Below, piece by piece: positions 31,049 through 42,159 of a stretch of DNA of 56,064 bases; position 1 is the first letter of the stretch; the number at the start of each line of letters is the position of its first letter. This stretch comes from Deltaproteobacteria bacterium (GTDB lineage: Bacteria; Desulfobacterota; GWC2-55-46). The notes below the pieces were generated by a model. It was not told the origin of the DNA. It saw only the letters and a program-made list of their open reading frames with translations, and did no database searches. A program made the position numbers and the translations under genes. Where the stretch lies: assembly GCA_020846435.1 (NCBI GenBank), contig JADLDY010000026.1:1-56064 (forward strand), given 5' to 3'.

Positions 31049-31873
31049 ATGGAAAAACCGATACCGAAAAGAAGGCTTGGCAGGACAGGCGTCGAGGTAA
31101 GCATACTGGGGCTCGGCGGAGAGGGAGTCCTGCGTACGGTCGGCCGCGAGCAGGAGGCTGACACCCTCATTAACACGGCCATAGACTTAGGCATAAACTA
31201 CATGGAATCGGCCAGGGCCTACGCCGGGAGCGAAGCCTACTACGGGCTCGCTTTGAGGGAGAGAAGGCCGCAGGTCTTCCTCGCGAGCAAGTCGCACGCG
31301 AGGGACAAAAAGGGCGCGCTTGCCCACCTCGAAGAGACCCTCTCCAACATGAAGACAGATTATCTCGACCTCTGGATGATTCACGATGTGCGGACAGAAG
31401 ATGATATCAAACAGATATTCGGCCCGAACGGGGCTCTCGAGGCTTTTGTAGAGGCGAGGGCAAAGGGCAAGGTCAAGTACATAGGCGTCACCGGTCACCA
31501 CGACCCGGTCATCGTAAGAAAGTGCCTCGAGGCGTTTGACTTTGACACCGTCCTCGTGCCAGTGAACCCGGCTGAGTCTTTCTACAAATGCTTCCTCGAC
31601 GAGGTAGTGCCGATAGCAAGCAAGAAGGACACGGCAATAATGGGGATGAAGGTCTACATGAGGGGGCAGCTCCAGGCCCCGAAGAGGCTCCTTTTGAGCT
31701 ACGCCCTTACGCAGCCCATATCTGTCGCGGTGGTCGGCTGCGACAATATCGAGCAGATGAACGAGAACGCCGAGGCGGCGAGCAACTTCCAGCCGATGAG
31801 GTTCAAGGAGATACAGAGGTTCGGGCAGATGATAGAGCCGTACGCGCGTCAGCTCATGTACTACAAGCCGTAA
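31049..31873 (+). CDS. aldo/keto reductase
   Basis: A 274-residue NAD(P)H-dependent oxidoreductase with a TIM-barrel AKR fold. The start MEKPIPKRRLGRTGVEVSILGLGGEG is typical. The catalytic tetrad is partly visible: Asp in INTAIDLGINYMESARAYAGSE, Tyr in EAYYGLALRE, Lys in VFLASKSHARDKKG and His in LDLWMIHDVRTEDD. The nucleotide-binding end (MGMKVYMRGQL, ISVAVVGCDNIEQMNENAEAA) is shorter than usual, close to the AKR branch that often carries a C-terminal ferredoxin, here absent. The gene stands alone and is followed directly by an inverted-repeat element. Substrate unknown. Confidence 0.92.
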   Translation: MEKPIPKRRLGRTGVEVSILGLGGEGVLRTVGREQEADTLINTAIDLGINYMESARAYAGSEAYYGLALRERRPQVFLASKSHARDKKGALAHLEETLSNMKTDYLDLWMIHDVRTEDDIKQIFGPNGALEAFVEARAKGKVKYIGVTGHHDPVIVRKCLEAFDFDTVLVPVNPAESFYKCFLDEVVPIASKKDTAIMGMKVYMRGQLQAPKRLLLSYALTQPISVAVVGCDNIEQMNENAEAASNFQPMRFKEIQRFGQMIEPYARQLMYYKP

Positions 31874-31996
31874 CAGGCTGCCCAAAAAGTCCATCTGCTT
31901 TGTTGTCAGCGTCGCTCATCATTGCGGCGTACACAAAAAGTACGCCTCATGATTCGCTCCTCGACGCCTCGCAGCTGGAGCTTTTTGAGCGGCCTG
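31874..31996. mobile_element. MITE-like inverted-repeat element, copy 1
   Basis: This 123-bp element begins CAGGCTGCCCAAAAAGTCC and ends with the imperfect complement GGAGCTTTTTGAGCGGCCTG. An inner palindrome (GCGTAC / GTACGC) sits around ACAAAAA. A second full copy is at 35681-35804 with the same ends and inner block. It has no coding capacity of its own. It starts immediately after the reductase stop, so it may also act as its terminator. Confidence 0.75.
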
Positions 31997-32010
31997 TTTG
32001 TATGCACTCC

Positions 32011-32046
32011 GCCCAAAAAGTCGATCTGCTTTGTTGTCAGCGTCGC
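32011..32046 (+). repeat. partial third copy of the inverted-repeat element
   Basis: GCCCAAAAAGTCGATCTGCT and the following TTGTTGTCAGCGTCGC repeat the left end of the element at 31874 with one base change. This is a truncated tandem copy. Confidence 0.65.
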
Positions 32047-32058
32047 GAGTTCCAAATA

Positions 32059-32096
32059 AAAGCGGGGCGTACGATTGATCGTACGCCCCGCTTTTT
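32059..32096 (-). terminator. terminator of the nitroreductase-tpx operon
   Basis: A 17-bp perfect stem (AAAGCGGGGCGTACGAT and complement, loop TG) lies just downstream of tpx on the minus strand, with T-rich flanks on both sides. Confidence 0.85.
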
Positions 32097-32120
32097 ACTT
32101 CCAGAAGAGATCCGCTTCTT

Positions 32121-32651
32121 TTAAGCCGCCTGTCCCTTTGCCACGAGTTCTTTCACCGCCTTGAGGCTGCCTTCGAAGTCGACGCTGTCGGTCGCCTCCG
32201 GCACTATCTCGGCGTAGGCTATCGTGTCTCTTGAATCAACGACGAATATCGCTCTGGCCAGCAGCCTCAGGTTTTTGATAAGGACGCCGTAGTTCTCGCC
32301 GAAGAGAGCGTTCTTGTGGTCTGAGAGGCTCGTGACCCTGTCTATCCCGGCCGTCGAACAGAACCTCTTTATCGCGAAAGGCAGGTCCATGGTGACGTTG
32401 AGGACGACCACGTCCTTGCCGAGGGAGACAGCCTGTTCGTTGAACCTCCTCAGCTGGGAGTCGCACACTCCGGTGTCGAGAGAGACCGCGACGCTTATCA
32501 GCTTTATCTTGCCGCTGAAGTCCTTGAGCGTTACCTCTTTCAAATCCTGGCCGACGAGATTGAAGTCCGGGGCCTTGTCGCCTGCCTTGAGCTCAGGGCC
32601 TGTGAGCGTGAATTTGTTCCCTTTGAGTGTGATCCTGTCTTTTCTTTCCAT
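32121..32651 (-). CDS. tpx: thiol peroxidase Tpx
   Basis: A 176-residue atypical 2-Cys peroxiredoxin that reduces hydroperoxides with thioredoxin. The peroxidatic Cys is C63 in VSLDTGVCDSQLRRFN, with T60 conserved, and the resolving Cys is C98 in RFCSTAGIDRV. The Gly after the Thr replaces the usual Pro. The N-terminus (ITLKGNKFTLTGPELKAGDKAPDF) is typical. The ATG at 32651 has GAGGA upstream and lies 7 bases after the nitroreductase stop, so the two are cotranscribed in what looks like a redox-stress operon. Confidence 0.95.
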   Translation of the reverse strand: MERKDRITLKGNKFTLTGPELKAGDKAPDFNLVGQDLKEVTLKDFSGKIKLISVAVSLDTGVCDSQLRRFNEQAVSLGKDVVVLNVTMDLPFAIKRFCSTAGIDRVTSLSDHKNALFGENYGVLIKNLRLLARAIFVVDSRDTIAYAEIVPEATDSVDFEGSLKAVKELVAKGQAA

Positions 32652-32658
32652 CTTGTCC

Positions 32659-33297
32659 TCACTTTTTTGAGTAGGTTTCATGGCTTACGAACTCGTCAAT
32701 CTCTCTTCTGAACGCGCGCGGCAGAAGGGTTACCCCGCTCTTGAGGTCGCCGACCGCGATGAGCATTATCACCAGCTTGTTCTCCGGTATGTTGAATTCC
32801 TTTTTTATGCACGCTTCGTCAAAGCCGTCCATCGGGTGTGTTTCCAGCCCCAGGCCCTTTGCCGCTATCATGAGCGTCATGGCGTAGAGCGCGGCGTTCT
32901 TCGAGGCGAAGACCTTTCTCGTGACGCTGTCTTTCGCGCCGTAGAGCGAGTCTATCATGCCCGAGTAGCTTGCGCGGGTTTCAGGCTTCATGTACCCGAG
33001 AGAGAGCCAGCTCTCCAGCACCCTGTCCTTGTTCTCCTCGACGGCGTCGGGGTCGGCGATTATTATGAGCACGGCCGTGGCTTCTTCGACCTTTTGCTGG
33101 TTCATGGCGCACGTCCGAAGAGTTTTTTTCCTTTCAGGGTCCCTGACCGCTATCACTTTCCAGGGCTGGAGGTCGAAGGAGGAGGGGGCGAGGTTCGCAA
33201 GCCCGAGGAGCTCGCCAAGCTTCGCGTCCGTAATGGTTTTGCCTGGCTCGAAGAAGTTTATCGCGCGCCTTTGTTTTATAGCTTGTATCGTGTCCAT
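32659..33297 (-). CDS. nitroreductase-family flavoprotein
   Basis: A 212-residue FMN-dependent NAD(P)H oxidoreductase. It has the FMN-binding RRAINFFEPGKTITDAKLGELLGLANLAPSSFDLQPWKVIAV start and the C-terminal LMIAAKGLGLETHPMDGFDEACIKKEFNIPENKLVIMLIAVG segment of the NfsB/YodC-like group. The arginine pair near the start contacts the flavin phosphate. It is cytoplasmic, and the physiological substrate is unknown; quinones, nitroaromatics or flavins are possible. It is the first gene of a two-gene operon with tpx. Confidence 0.93.
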   Translation of the reverse strand: MDTIQAIKQRRAINFFEPGKTITDAKLGELLGLANLAPSSFDLQPWKVIAVRDPERKKTLRTCAMNQQKVEEATAVLIIIADPDAVEENKDRVLESWLSLGYMKPETRASYSGMIDSLYGAKDSVTRKVFASKNAALYAMTLMIAAKGLGLETHPMDGFDEACIKKEFNIPENKLVIMLIAVGDLKSGVTLLPRAFRREIDEFVSHETYSKK

Positions 33298-33387
33298 ATG
33301 GAGCCCCCTTTTTACGATTAACCTGACTAAAGCCTATCATAATACAGTGGGCTGTCAAACCATGTCAGTCGATATCTCCCGGAGGTC

Positions 33388-33396
33388 TGCTATAAT
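33388..33396 (+). promoter_or_regulatory. extended -10 promoter for the rhomboid gene
   Basis: TGCTATAAT (TG at 33388-33389, TATAAT at 33391-33396) is a consensus extended -10, about 73 bases before the start. No clear -35 box is present. Confidence 0.55.
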
Positions 33397-33468
33397 GGAT
33401 TTCAGGCCGTTATTTCACTGGCATGCCCTCCAGTGCGAGCGCTTGAGGGTGGCTGAAAAAGGAGCCGG

Positions 33469-34143
33469 ATGATACCTGTAAAGGATGACATACCGTCGAG
33501 CACATTTCCTTTTGTAACGATAACGCTCATTGTCGTGAACGCGGCTGTATTCATCTACCAGCTGAGCCTCGGCATGAGCGGAGTTGAGAGTTTCATTTTG
33601 AGGACAGCCGCCGTGCCGGTCGAGATAATGAACCTCAGCGATATAGGCCCAGCCGCGATAGTCCCGCTCCCGTTCACGCTCATCACGGCGATGTTCGTGC
33701 ACGGCGGCCTTCTGCACATAGGCGGCAATATGCTCTTCCTCTGGATATTCGGGGACAATATCGAGGACAGGTTCGGACACGTCGTATTCCTCTTCTTTTA
33801 TCTGCTCGCGGGGGTCGCGGCGAGCCTCTTTCACATAATGCTCGAGCCCGGCTCGACAGTGCCGATGGTCGGCGCGAGCGGCGCGATAGCCGGGGTCCTC
33901 GGGGCCTACTTCCTGCTCTTCCCGAAGGCGCAGATAAACACCCTTATCGTACTGCCGCTTTACATATCGATGGTGAGGCTTCCAGCTCTGTTCTTCCTCG
34001 GTTTCTGGTTCCTTCTCCAGATATTGAACTCCGGGGTCTCTTCAGCGGGAGGGGTGGCGTGGTACGCGCATATTGGCGGGTTCGTCGTCGGGGCGGCGTG
34101 CGCTCTCGCGTACAGGGCATTCAAGGGGGGCCGACCCCGTTAA
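33469..34143 (+). CDS. rhomboid-family intramembrane serine protease
   Basis: A 224-residue polytopic membrane protein with six membrane segments. The catalytic Ser is S138 in the GASG motif (VPMVGASGAIAGVLGAYF) and the catalytic His is H201 (AWYAHIGGFVVGA). H83 and N87 (HGGLLHIGGNMLFLWIFG) stabilise the oxyanion. The WR-like loop is represented by FGDNIEDRFGH. All key residues are present, so it should cleave single-span membrane proteins. No substrate is apparent nearby. It begins with an ATG after AAAGGAG (GGCTGAAAAAGGAGCCGG). Confidence 0.95.
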   Translation: MIPVKDDIPSSTFPFVTITLIVVNAAVFIYQLSLGMSGVESFILRTAAVPVEIMNLSDIGPAAIVPLPFTLITAMFVHGGLLHIGGNMLFLWIFGDNIEDRFGHVVFLFFYLLAGVAASLFHIMLEPGSTVPMVGASGAIAGVLGAYFLLFPKAQINTLIVLPLYISMVRLPALFFLGFWFLLQILNSGVSSAGGVAWYAHIGGFVVGAACALAYRAFKGGRPR

Positions 34144-34244
34144 ATGGAGCGTCTTTTCTGAAAACTTATTGAAAAGGTGGTATTCTTAATATAAGATTAG
34201 CCTGAAATCAACGTGAATTTAAGCCCTTAGCTCATGGAGGCTTT

Positions 34245-34706
34245 ATGGCAAGGAAGGAAAATTCCAGGATCCAGAAGATACTCTTCCCGACTGATTTTTC
34301 AGGCGCGTCCATACACGCGGCTTCTTACGCGCTTTCCCTCGCGAAGAGCTACAAGGCAAAGCTCTATGTACTTCATATCGTAGACACGAGCGAAGAGGCG
34401 AGCGGCTTTTACCTGCCGCACCTTTCCTACGAGAAGCTCGACAAGGAGTTGAAGGAGAGCGCGGGAGAGATGCTCGAGAAGTTCTGCTCGACGCGCTTCA
34501 AGGGCTGCAAAAACATCGAGAAGAGAGTGCTTGCCGGCGAGCCCTACAAGGAAATACTCAAGATGATGAAGGGCATGGACATAGACCTGGCAGTCATGGG
34601 GACTCTCGGCAAGGCAGGCATAGACAGATTTTTCTTCGGCAGCACGACTGAAAGGGTCATGAGGAAGGCGACATGCCCGGTCTTCGTGGTCCCGCCGCCA
34701 AGGTAG
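34245..34706 (+). CDS. universal stress protein (UspA family)
   Basis: A 153-residue single-domain Usp. The core [40 protein letters not shown] is followed by the ATP-binding signature [31 protein letters not shown] (G-x2-G-x9-G-S/T), so it is of the ATP-binding subtype. It is cytoplasmic and probably acts in starvation or oxidative stress. The start follows ATGGAGG at normal spacing. The stop is 3 bases before tatA, so the three genes uspA-tatA-tatC form an operon. Confidence 0.93.
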   Translation: MARKENSRIQKILFPTDFSGASIHAASYALSLAKSYKAKLYVLHIVDTSEEASGFYLPHLSYEKLDKELKESAGEMLEKFCSTRFKGCKNIEKRVLAGEPYKEILKMMKGMDIDLAVMGTLGKAGIDRFFFGSTTERVMRKATCPVFVVPPPR

Positions 34707-34709
34707 CGG

Positions 34710-34943
34710 ATGTTCGGCATCGGCCTCTCAGAGTTCATAGTCATTGTCATAGTGGCCCTCATCGCCATAGGGCCGGACAAGCTCCCGGAGCTCGCGAAGA
34801 CGCTCGGCAAGGCTTTTTCAGAGTTCAAGAAGGCTGGCGAAGAGGTTAAAAAGAGTTTCAGGGAATCCGCGAGACCTCAAGAGGAAGGGAAAAGTCCCGA
34901 AGGCGGGCAGGGTGAAAAGCCAGAGGGCAGGGACGGAAAATGA
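34710..34943 (+). CDS. tatA: twin-arginine translocase TatA/TatB-like subunit
   Basis: A 77-residue protein with one N-terminal membrane helix ([20 protein letters not shown]), the hinge [16 protein letters not shown], an amphipathic helix ([14 protein letters not shown]) and a charged disordered tail. The IGPDKLPEL hinge is closer to TatB than to the FGPKKLPEL of TatA, but a single such gene next to tatC usually acts as TatA or a bifunctional TatA/B. It forms the pore for folded twin-arginine substrates. Its stop overlaps the tatC start by 4 bases. Confidence 0.92.
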   Translation: MFGIGLSEFIVIVIVALIAIGPDKLPELAKTLGKAFSEFKKAGEEVKKSFRESARPQEEGKSPEGGQGEKPEGRDGK

Positions 34944-35680
34944 GCGGTCAGGAAAAGACCATGGCCTTGACCGAGCACCTCACGGAGCTTAGGAAGCGCC
35001 TCATAATATCCGTCATCGCGGTCACTCTCGGGTTTTTAGCGGCCTATTATTACTCTGACAGGCTCTACTGGGTCTTGGCAAGCCCTCTTACAGAGGCCCT
35101 GCCTCCGGGGCAGGACTTTCTCGTCTTCACTGGGCTTGTGGAGCCGTTCTTCATATACCTCAAGGTCGGTCTCCTCGGCGGGATAATACTGGCGAGCCCG
35201 ATAGTCATCTACGAGATATGGGCCTTTGTCGCGCCTGCCCTGTACAGGGAAGAGCGCCGCTGGTTCGTTTTCACGGTCATCTTCTCCGCGCTGCTCTTCT
35301 GTGGCGGCACAATCTTCGCCTTTGAGGTCGTCTTCCCGTTCGGCTTCAAATACCTCCTCAGCTATTCAGCTCCCGGCTTGAAGCCCTTCCTGTCGATGGG
35401 CGAGTATTTTTCCATGGCGACGAGGCTGCTTTTGGCCTTTGGCCTCATATTCCAGCTCCCTCTCGCGATGCTCGTCCTCTCCAGGCTCGGGGTCGTCACC
35501 GCCCGCCAGTTCGCCTCATGGTGGAGGTACGCGATAGTCGCCATAGTCATAGCCTCGGCCATCCTCACGCCAACGCCCGATGTTTTCAACCAGATGCTCA
35601 TGGCCGGCCCCCTTATAGTGCTCTACGCAATAGGGCTTGGAGCGGCGGCTTTGCTCGGGAAGAAAAAGAAAGCGGAATAG
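34940..35680 (+). CDS. tatC: twin-arginine translocase TatC
   Basis: A 246-residue receptor of the Tat pathway, with six membrane segments. Typical blocks are MALTEHLTELRKRLIISVIAVTLGF (the N-terminal substrate-binding region), LVEPFFIYLKVGLLGGIILASPIVIYEIWAFVAPALYREERRW (the conserved P-loop with the F/Y-E-x-W-x-F-x-x-P-G/A pattern) and TPTPDVFNQMLMAGPLIVLYAIG. It recognises RR signal peptides in the inner membrane. It follows tatA with an ATGA overlap, and a MITE-like element starts at the base after its stop. Confidence 0.96.
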   Translation: MSGQEKTMALTEHLTELRKRLIISVIAVTLGFLAAYYYSDRLYWVLASPLTEALPPGQDFLVFTGLVEPFFIYLKVGLLGGIILASPIVIYEIWAFVAPALYREERRWFVFTVIFSALLFCGGTIFAFEVVFPFGFKYLLSYSAPGLKPFLSMGEYFSMATRLLLAFGLIFQLPLAMLVLSRLGVVTARQFASWWRYAIVAIVIASAILTPTPDVFNQMLMAGPLIVLYAIGLGAAALLGKKKKAE

Positions 35681-35804
35681 CAGGCTGCCCTAAAAGTCCA
35701 TCTGCTTCGTTGGCCTCAAAGCTCGTTATTGAGGCATACATACAAAGTACGCCTCATTCCCCGCTCTCTTTGTAGTCCGGCATTGGAGCTTTTTGAGCAG
35801 CCTG
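35681..35804. mobile_element. MITE-like inverted-repeat element, copy 2
   Basis: This 124-bp element has the same ends as 31874-31996 (CAGGCTGCCCTAAAAGTCC and GGAGCTTTTTGAGCAGCCTG) and the inner palindrome TTGAGGCATAC / GTACGCCTCA. Internal sequence differs more than the ends. It starts exactly at the tatC stop. Confidence 0.75.
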
Positions 35805-35821
35805 ATAAAAAAGTGAATAAA

Positions 35822-35851
35822 AAAGGCCCATCCTTTTCAGGATGGGCCTTT
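35822..35851 (-). terminator. terminator of the gyrB-NYN operon
   Basis: AAAGGCCCATCC / GGATGGGCCTTT stem with a T run on the minus strand. It may also serve the tat operon. Confidence 0.88.
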
Positions 35852-35867
35852 GCTCGTCTCGCTCTGG

Positions 35868-36698
35868 TTACTTTTCCGGATGTATCTTTGATATGTTCGC
35901 CGCCTGCATTCCCTTTTCCCCCTGCACGAGGTCGAACTCGAAGATGAACTCCCTGCTCGGCAGAAGGCTGATCTCGATGCCGGATGAGAAGGCCGACTCG
36001 TGGGCAAAGGCCGTGCCGTAGGGCGAATCAGACCTTCTGGTGTCGGTTATCCACAGGCCCGGGCCTATCCTCGACAGAAAGCGCATGAAGCCGAAGTTCT
36101 TGGCGTGGTTGTAGGTGTAGCAGATGCCGCGCACCCTTGAGCCGACTTCTCCCCAGTTCTTTTTGGGGTCGGCGTCAGGCACCGGCAGGAGGTTGGGGAT
36201 GAGGTAGCCTGACATGAACAGGTCTACTTCGCGCCTGAGGTTCGAGGAGATGTTCTGGAAGGCGACGGCCTCGACCCTGCACCCCTTGTTCTGAAGAGCG
36301 CGCACGACCTGGATGAAGTCGCCGTCCCCGGTGGCCATCATGACCTTGTCGAGGTTTTCAGACTGCAGGAGCGCGTCGACGGCCATGTCGAGGTCGGCGT
36401 TGGCCTTGCCGAACCTTACGCCGGATTCGTCCGTGTACCAGCTGACAATCTTCTCTATGACCTTGTAGCCGTAATCGCGCAGAGTCGAGTGGAAGTTGAA
36501 GGTCCTCTCACGGTAGTCGTGGTCAGTGCGAGCGCGCTCTTCGTCGTAGGCGACGTAGGCGTTGAGCCTTATGGGCTCGCCGTGGTCGCGGCAGGCGAAG
36601 TCCCTGAGGACGTCGAAGCGCATGCCGTAGCCGCCGTTCCTCGTTATGTTGGCGACGTCTATGTAGAGGCCCGTCCTCTGGGCTTTCTTTGCGTTCAT
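35868..36698 (-). CDS. NYN-domain nuclease-like protein fused to a cold-shock-like domain
   Basis: A 276-residue protein. The N-terminal half (about 1-165) is a NYN/LabA-like PIN-fold domain: GLYIDVANI (D14), KANADLDMAVDAL and VMMATGDGDFIQVVRALQNKGCRVEAVAF supply the acidic cluster of a metal-dependent RNase. The C-terminal part (about 188-276) resembles a cold-shock OB fold, with VRGICYTYNHAKNFGFMRFL replacing the usual KWFN-KGFGFI strand. FEFDLVQGEKGMQAANI closes it as in CspA. So it probably binds and may cut RNA. It lies 19 bases after gyrB on the same strand. Function is inferred from domains only. Confidence 0.85.
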   Translation of the reverse strand: MNAKKAQRTGLYIDVANITRNGGYGMRFDVLRDFACRDHGEPIRLNAYVAYDEERARTDHDYRERTFNFHSTLRDYGYKVIEKIVSWYTDESGVRFGKANADLDMAVDALLQSENLDKVMMATGDGDFIQVVRALQNKGCRVEAVAFQNISSNLRREVDLFMSGYLIPNLLPVPDADPKKNWGEVGSRVRGICYTYNHAKNFGFMRFLSRIGPGLWITDTRRSDSPYGTAFAHESAFSSGIEISLLPSREFIFEFDLVQGEKGMQAANISKIHPEK

Positions 36699-36717
36699 GA
36701 TCTGACCGTCCTTTTCA

Positions 36718-39512
<2,795 letters not shown>

Positions 39513-40937
39513 ATGGGGATGAAAAAACTGAAAACGCCTGCCCCTGTCATGTCAAGGGAGGTATTCAGGGAGGTGCTCGAAGCGTCTAACGACGCGGTGA
39601 TAATCGCCGGAGAGGACGGTCGCATCTCGTTCTGGAACCACTCGGCAGGCCGTCTTTTCGGGTACGGCCACGAGGAGGCCGCGAGGATAACGCTCCTCGA
39701 CCTGATGCCGGAAGAGTATCGCGAGCGGCACAGGGAAGGCTTCGCCAGCTTCATCAAGACCGGAAAAGGCCGGATAATGGGCAAGCCGGTCATTGTCAAG
39801 GGCCGTCGCTCTGACGGCACGGTCTTCCCCATAGAGCTCGGGCTGGCCGCCTACAAATCAGGCGGAAAATGGGTCGTCGCCGCCATCATCAGGGACATCA
39901 CGGAACGCAGAGCCTACGAGCACAAGCTCGCCCACCAGAGCAGGCTCCTCGTCAGGGCGAACAAGGAGTTAGCCCTGCTTGCCAGCGTCTCGTCGCTCCT
40001 CAGCCAGTCGATGGAGTTCACCGTTCTCCTCAACACCATACTCGACACCATCACGCGTATCGACATATTCAAGTTCGAGAGGAGCGGCGGCATCATGATA
40101 CTGAGGGACGGCGTCCTCAACCTCGTCGCCCACCGCGGCCACAACGAGGACTTCCTTGAAAAGCACAGGGCGATAAAGTTCGGGGAGTGCCTCTGCGGGC
40201 TCGCCGCTGAAACTGGCGAGGTGATAACCTCGACTGACTCGGAAGGGGACGCGAGGCATACCATAACCTACGGCGGCATGAAGCCGCACGGGCACATCAT
40301 CATCCCTCTGAAGTCCAAGGACAGCGTCGTAGGGGTCCTGTACCTTTACCTCCAGCCGGGGGTTATCGTCGACAGCGACAGGAAGTCTTTTCTTGAATCG
40401 ATAGGCGTGATGCTCGGGGTCGCGGTGAGCAACTCGCTTTTGTACGAGGAGACGAGGCGCCTTGCCCTCCACGACCCGCTCACAGGGCTCGCGAACAAAA
40501 GGCTCCTCGATATCGAGCTCAACAGGAACAGCGTGCTGGCCAGGAGGTGCGGAAGGCCCTTTTCATGCGTGATGCTCGACATCGACCATTTCAAGGCCTA
40601 CAACGACAGGTTCGGGCACGTGGCCGGAGACCAGATGCTTCAGTCTGTCGCCAGGGTCATAAGGATATCGATACGCGAGTCTGATTTCGTGGCGAGGTAC
40701 GGCGGAGAGGAGTTCTGCGTCATACTGCCCGAGACTGACGCGCCCGGCGCAGTTATCGTGGCAGAGAAGATACGGGTCGCGATTAAGGAGATGACCCGGA
40801 TAACCGTAAGTTCCGGAGTTTCGGCCTTTGATCCAGGCATGTCCTCTCCGGAAGAGGTGGTGGTGTCGGCTGACAGGGCCCTTTACATCGCAAAGGAGCT
40901 TGGCAGGGACAGGGTCGAGCTAGCGGGCAGGGCCTGA
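39513..40937 (+). CDS. PAS-GAF-GGDEF diguanylate cyclase
   Basis: A 474-residue soluble c-di-GMP synthase. PAS (about 15-135: FREVLEASNDAVIIAGEDGRISFWNHSAGRLFGY) ends in an IIRDITERRAYE PAC segment. GAF (about 155-310) contains FGECLCGLAAETGEVITS. GGDEF (about 315-470) has the active-site motif RYGGEEF and a product-inhibition I-site RESD five residues before it, so it should be active and feedback-inhibited. There are no membrane segments, and the ligand or cofactor of PAS is unknown. It is monocistronic with its own promoter. Confidence 0.95.
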   Translation: MGMKKLKTPAPVMSREVFREVLEASNDAVIIAGEDGRISFWNHSAGRLFGYGHEEAARITLLDLMPEEYRERHREGFASFIKTGKGRIMGKPVIVKGRRSDGTVFPIELGLAAYKSGGKWVVAAIIRDITERRAYEHKLAHQSRLLVRANKELALLASVSSLLSQSMEFTVLLNTILDTITRIDIFKFERSGGIMILRDGVLNLVAHRGHNEDFLEKHRAIKFGECLCGLAAETGEVITSTDSEGDARHTITYGGMKPHGHIIIPLKSKDSVVGVLYLYLQPGVIVDSDRKSFLESIGVMLGVAVSNSLLYEETRRLALHDPLTGLANKRLLDIELNRNSVLARRCGRPFSCVMLDIDHFKAYNDRFGHVAGDQMLQSVARVIRISIRESDFVARYGGEEFCVILPETDAPGAVIVAEKIRVAIKEMTRITVSSGVSAFDPGMSSPEEVVVSADRALYIAKELGRDRVELAGRA

Positions 40938-40946
40938 CCGAACGGC

Positions 40947-41693
40947 TTATCTGTCGCGGTCGACAGGCTCTTTGTCAAAGACCTTCCAGCCGGTGAACAT
41001 GGCTGAGATGATCCCGTTCCTCTCGCGTATCTCTGTTATTATCGCCGCGGCTATGTGGACAAGGACGAGCAGGACGAGGGCGTAGAAGAGCGTTCCATGC
41101 GCCTGTATGAAAGGCTTCCTGAAAGAGCGCATCTCTTTGAAGCGGGCGTCGTTTATGTTTGTCTTTGAATACGGCTTGACCTCATCGAGCCTCGTGATGT
41201 CTTCAGCAACCCATGTTTTCATCGTGGAGCCGAGCGGCGGGTAGTAGATGTCTGTCCCTGCGAGGATGAGCCCGGTGCCCCCCATCGCGAGCATGACGAT
41301 GATAAGCGCGCCGACCATCAGCTTGCCGAGCGGGTTGTGGCCAAGCCAGCCCGGGGCGCTCCCTGCCATGAATCCGGCCGTGTACTCCCTCGCTTCCCTG
41401 ACGTAGCCTTTGCCGAATGGCAGGATAGCCTTCCACCTCGCGTAGCGATTGCCTGTAAAGCCCCAGATGACCCTCCAGAGAAGGTTAAGGCCAAAGACGT
41501 AGCCGACGAGCACGTGGACGGTTTTGAGCGCCACCTTGCCGCTGTCCGTGACGCCGAGGCTTCCAGCGAAAAGTATCACCGTCCCGATTGCCGCAAGGCT
41601 CAGGACCGCGCAGAAGTTTATCCAATGGAACCAGCGTGTGACGCGGTCCCAGACCGCGTATTCCAGCAGGCGCTCCCTGACAACGTGCTTCAT
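40947..41693 (-). CDS. cytochrome b561-family membrane protein (copy 2)
   Basis: A 248-residue inner-membrane cytochrome b. Heme-ligand candidates are His in VTRWFHWINFC, VHVLVGYVFGLN, QAHGTLFYAL and LVHIAAAI; four membrane segments surround them. It shares FLW-RVIWGFTGNRYARW-type blocks with the paralogue at 27177. The ATG at 41693 is chosen because the upstream extension lacks any feature and crosses the tRNA-His downstream region. A longer periplasmic loop (TDIYYPPLGSTMKTWVAEDITRLDEVKPYS) distinguishes it from copy 1. Likely a quinol-to-periplasm electron carrier; the partner is unknown. Confidence 0.88.
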   Translation of the reverse strand: MKHVVRERLLEYAVWDRVTRWFHWINFCAVLSLAAIGTVILFAGSLGVTDSGKVALKTVHVLVGYVFGLNLLWRVIWGFTGNRYARWKAILPFGKGYVREAREYTAGFMAGSAPGWLGHNPLGKLMVGALIIVMLAMGGTGLILAGTDIYYPPLGSTMKTWVAEDITRLDEVKPYSKTNINDARFKEMRSFRKPFIQAHGTLFYALVLLVLVHIAAAIITEIRERNGIISAMFTGWKVFDKEPVDRDR

Positions 41694-41726
41694 ATCTTTA
41701 TTTTCCCCGAACTTTACTTTTAAGAA

Positions 41727-41758
41727 AGGGCCGCTTACCGTTGTGCCTGAGCGGCCCT
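41727..41758 (-). terminator. hairpin between tRNA-His and cytochrome b561
   Basis: AGGGCCGCT/AGCGGCCCT stem followed on the minus strand by TTTCTTAAAA. It probably ends the tRNA transcript. Confidence 0.55.
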
Positions 41759-41946
41759 GTTTAAAGATGAGCTGATTATAGAACAAAATTTTGATTTTAG
41801 CCAGACGCTGCCATTGATTCGGCGCAGGGCCTTCATGGACTGAGTTGTCGGGCAGGGCCGCTGAAATCTGAGGGCGCACAAGAGGATGGCGCGATGGTCT
41901 TTCAGGGGTATTGAGTCTGTATGTTTAATTGGAATTACGGAAAAAA

Positions 41947-42023
41947 TGGGGTGGACGAGGGGATTCGAACCCCCAACCCCCGGAGTCACAGTCCAGTGCT
42001 CTAACCGTTGAGCCACGTCCACC
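41947..42023 (-). tRNA. tRNA-His (GTG)
   Basis: On the minus strand the acceptor arms GTGGACG/CGTCCAC pair, with an extra 5' G (G-1, at 42023) opposite C73, the tRNA-His identity element. The anticodon loop is CTGTGAC (anticodon GTG) and the T loop TTCGAAT is intact. CCA is encoded (41947-41949). No disruption or integrated element is seen at this tRNA. Confidence 0.96.
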
Positions 42024-42159
42024 ATCGGGGAAGCTTGCTGCGGGTGATTATCAAAATTTTTTAACATATGGAGTCCCGTTGTGTCAATACAAATGCGCTC
42101 GAGAGACGCTGGCCTTAAAACGGGTTTGAATTTTCCACTTCAAATAGTATTATGTTTCC

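Noticed and set aside
31874-32124. Coding potential within the inverted-repeat element
   Set aside because: The frames only reflect the repeat and do not share a start or ribosome site between copies.
41947-42023. tRNA-His as a second integration site
   Set aside because: The tRNA is intact with native flanks and no duplicated 3' segment is seen nearby.
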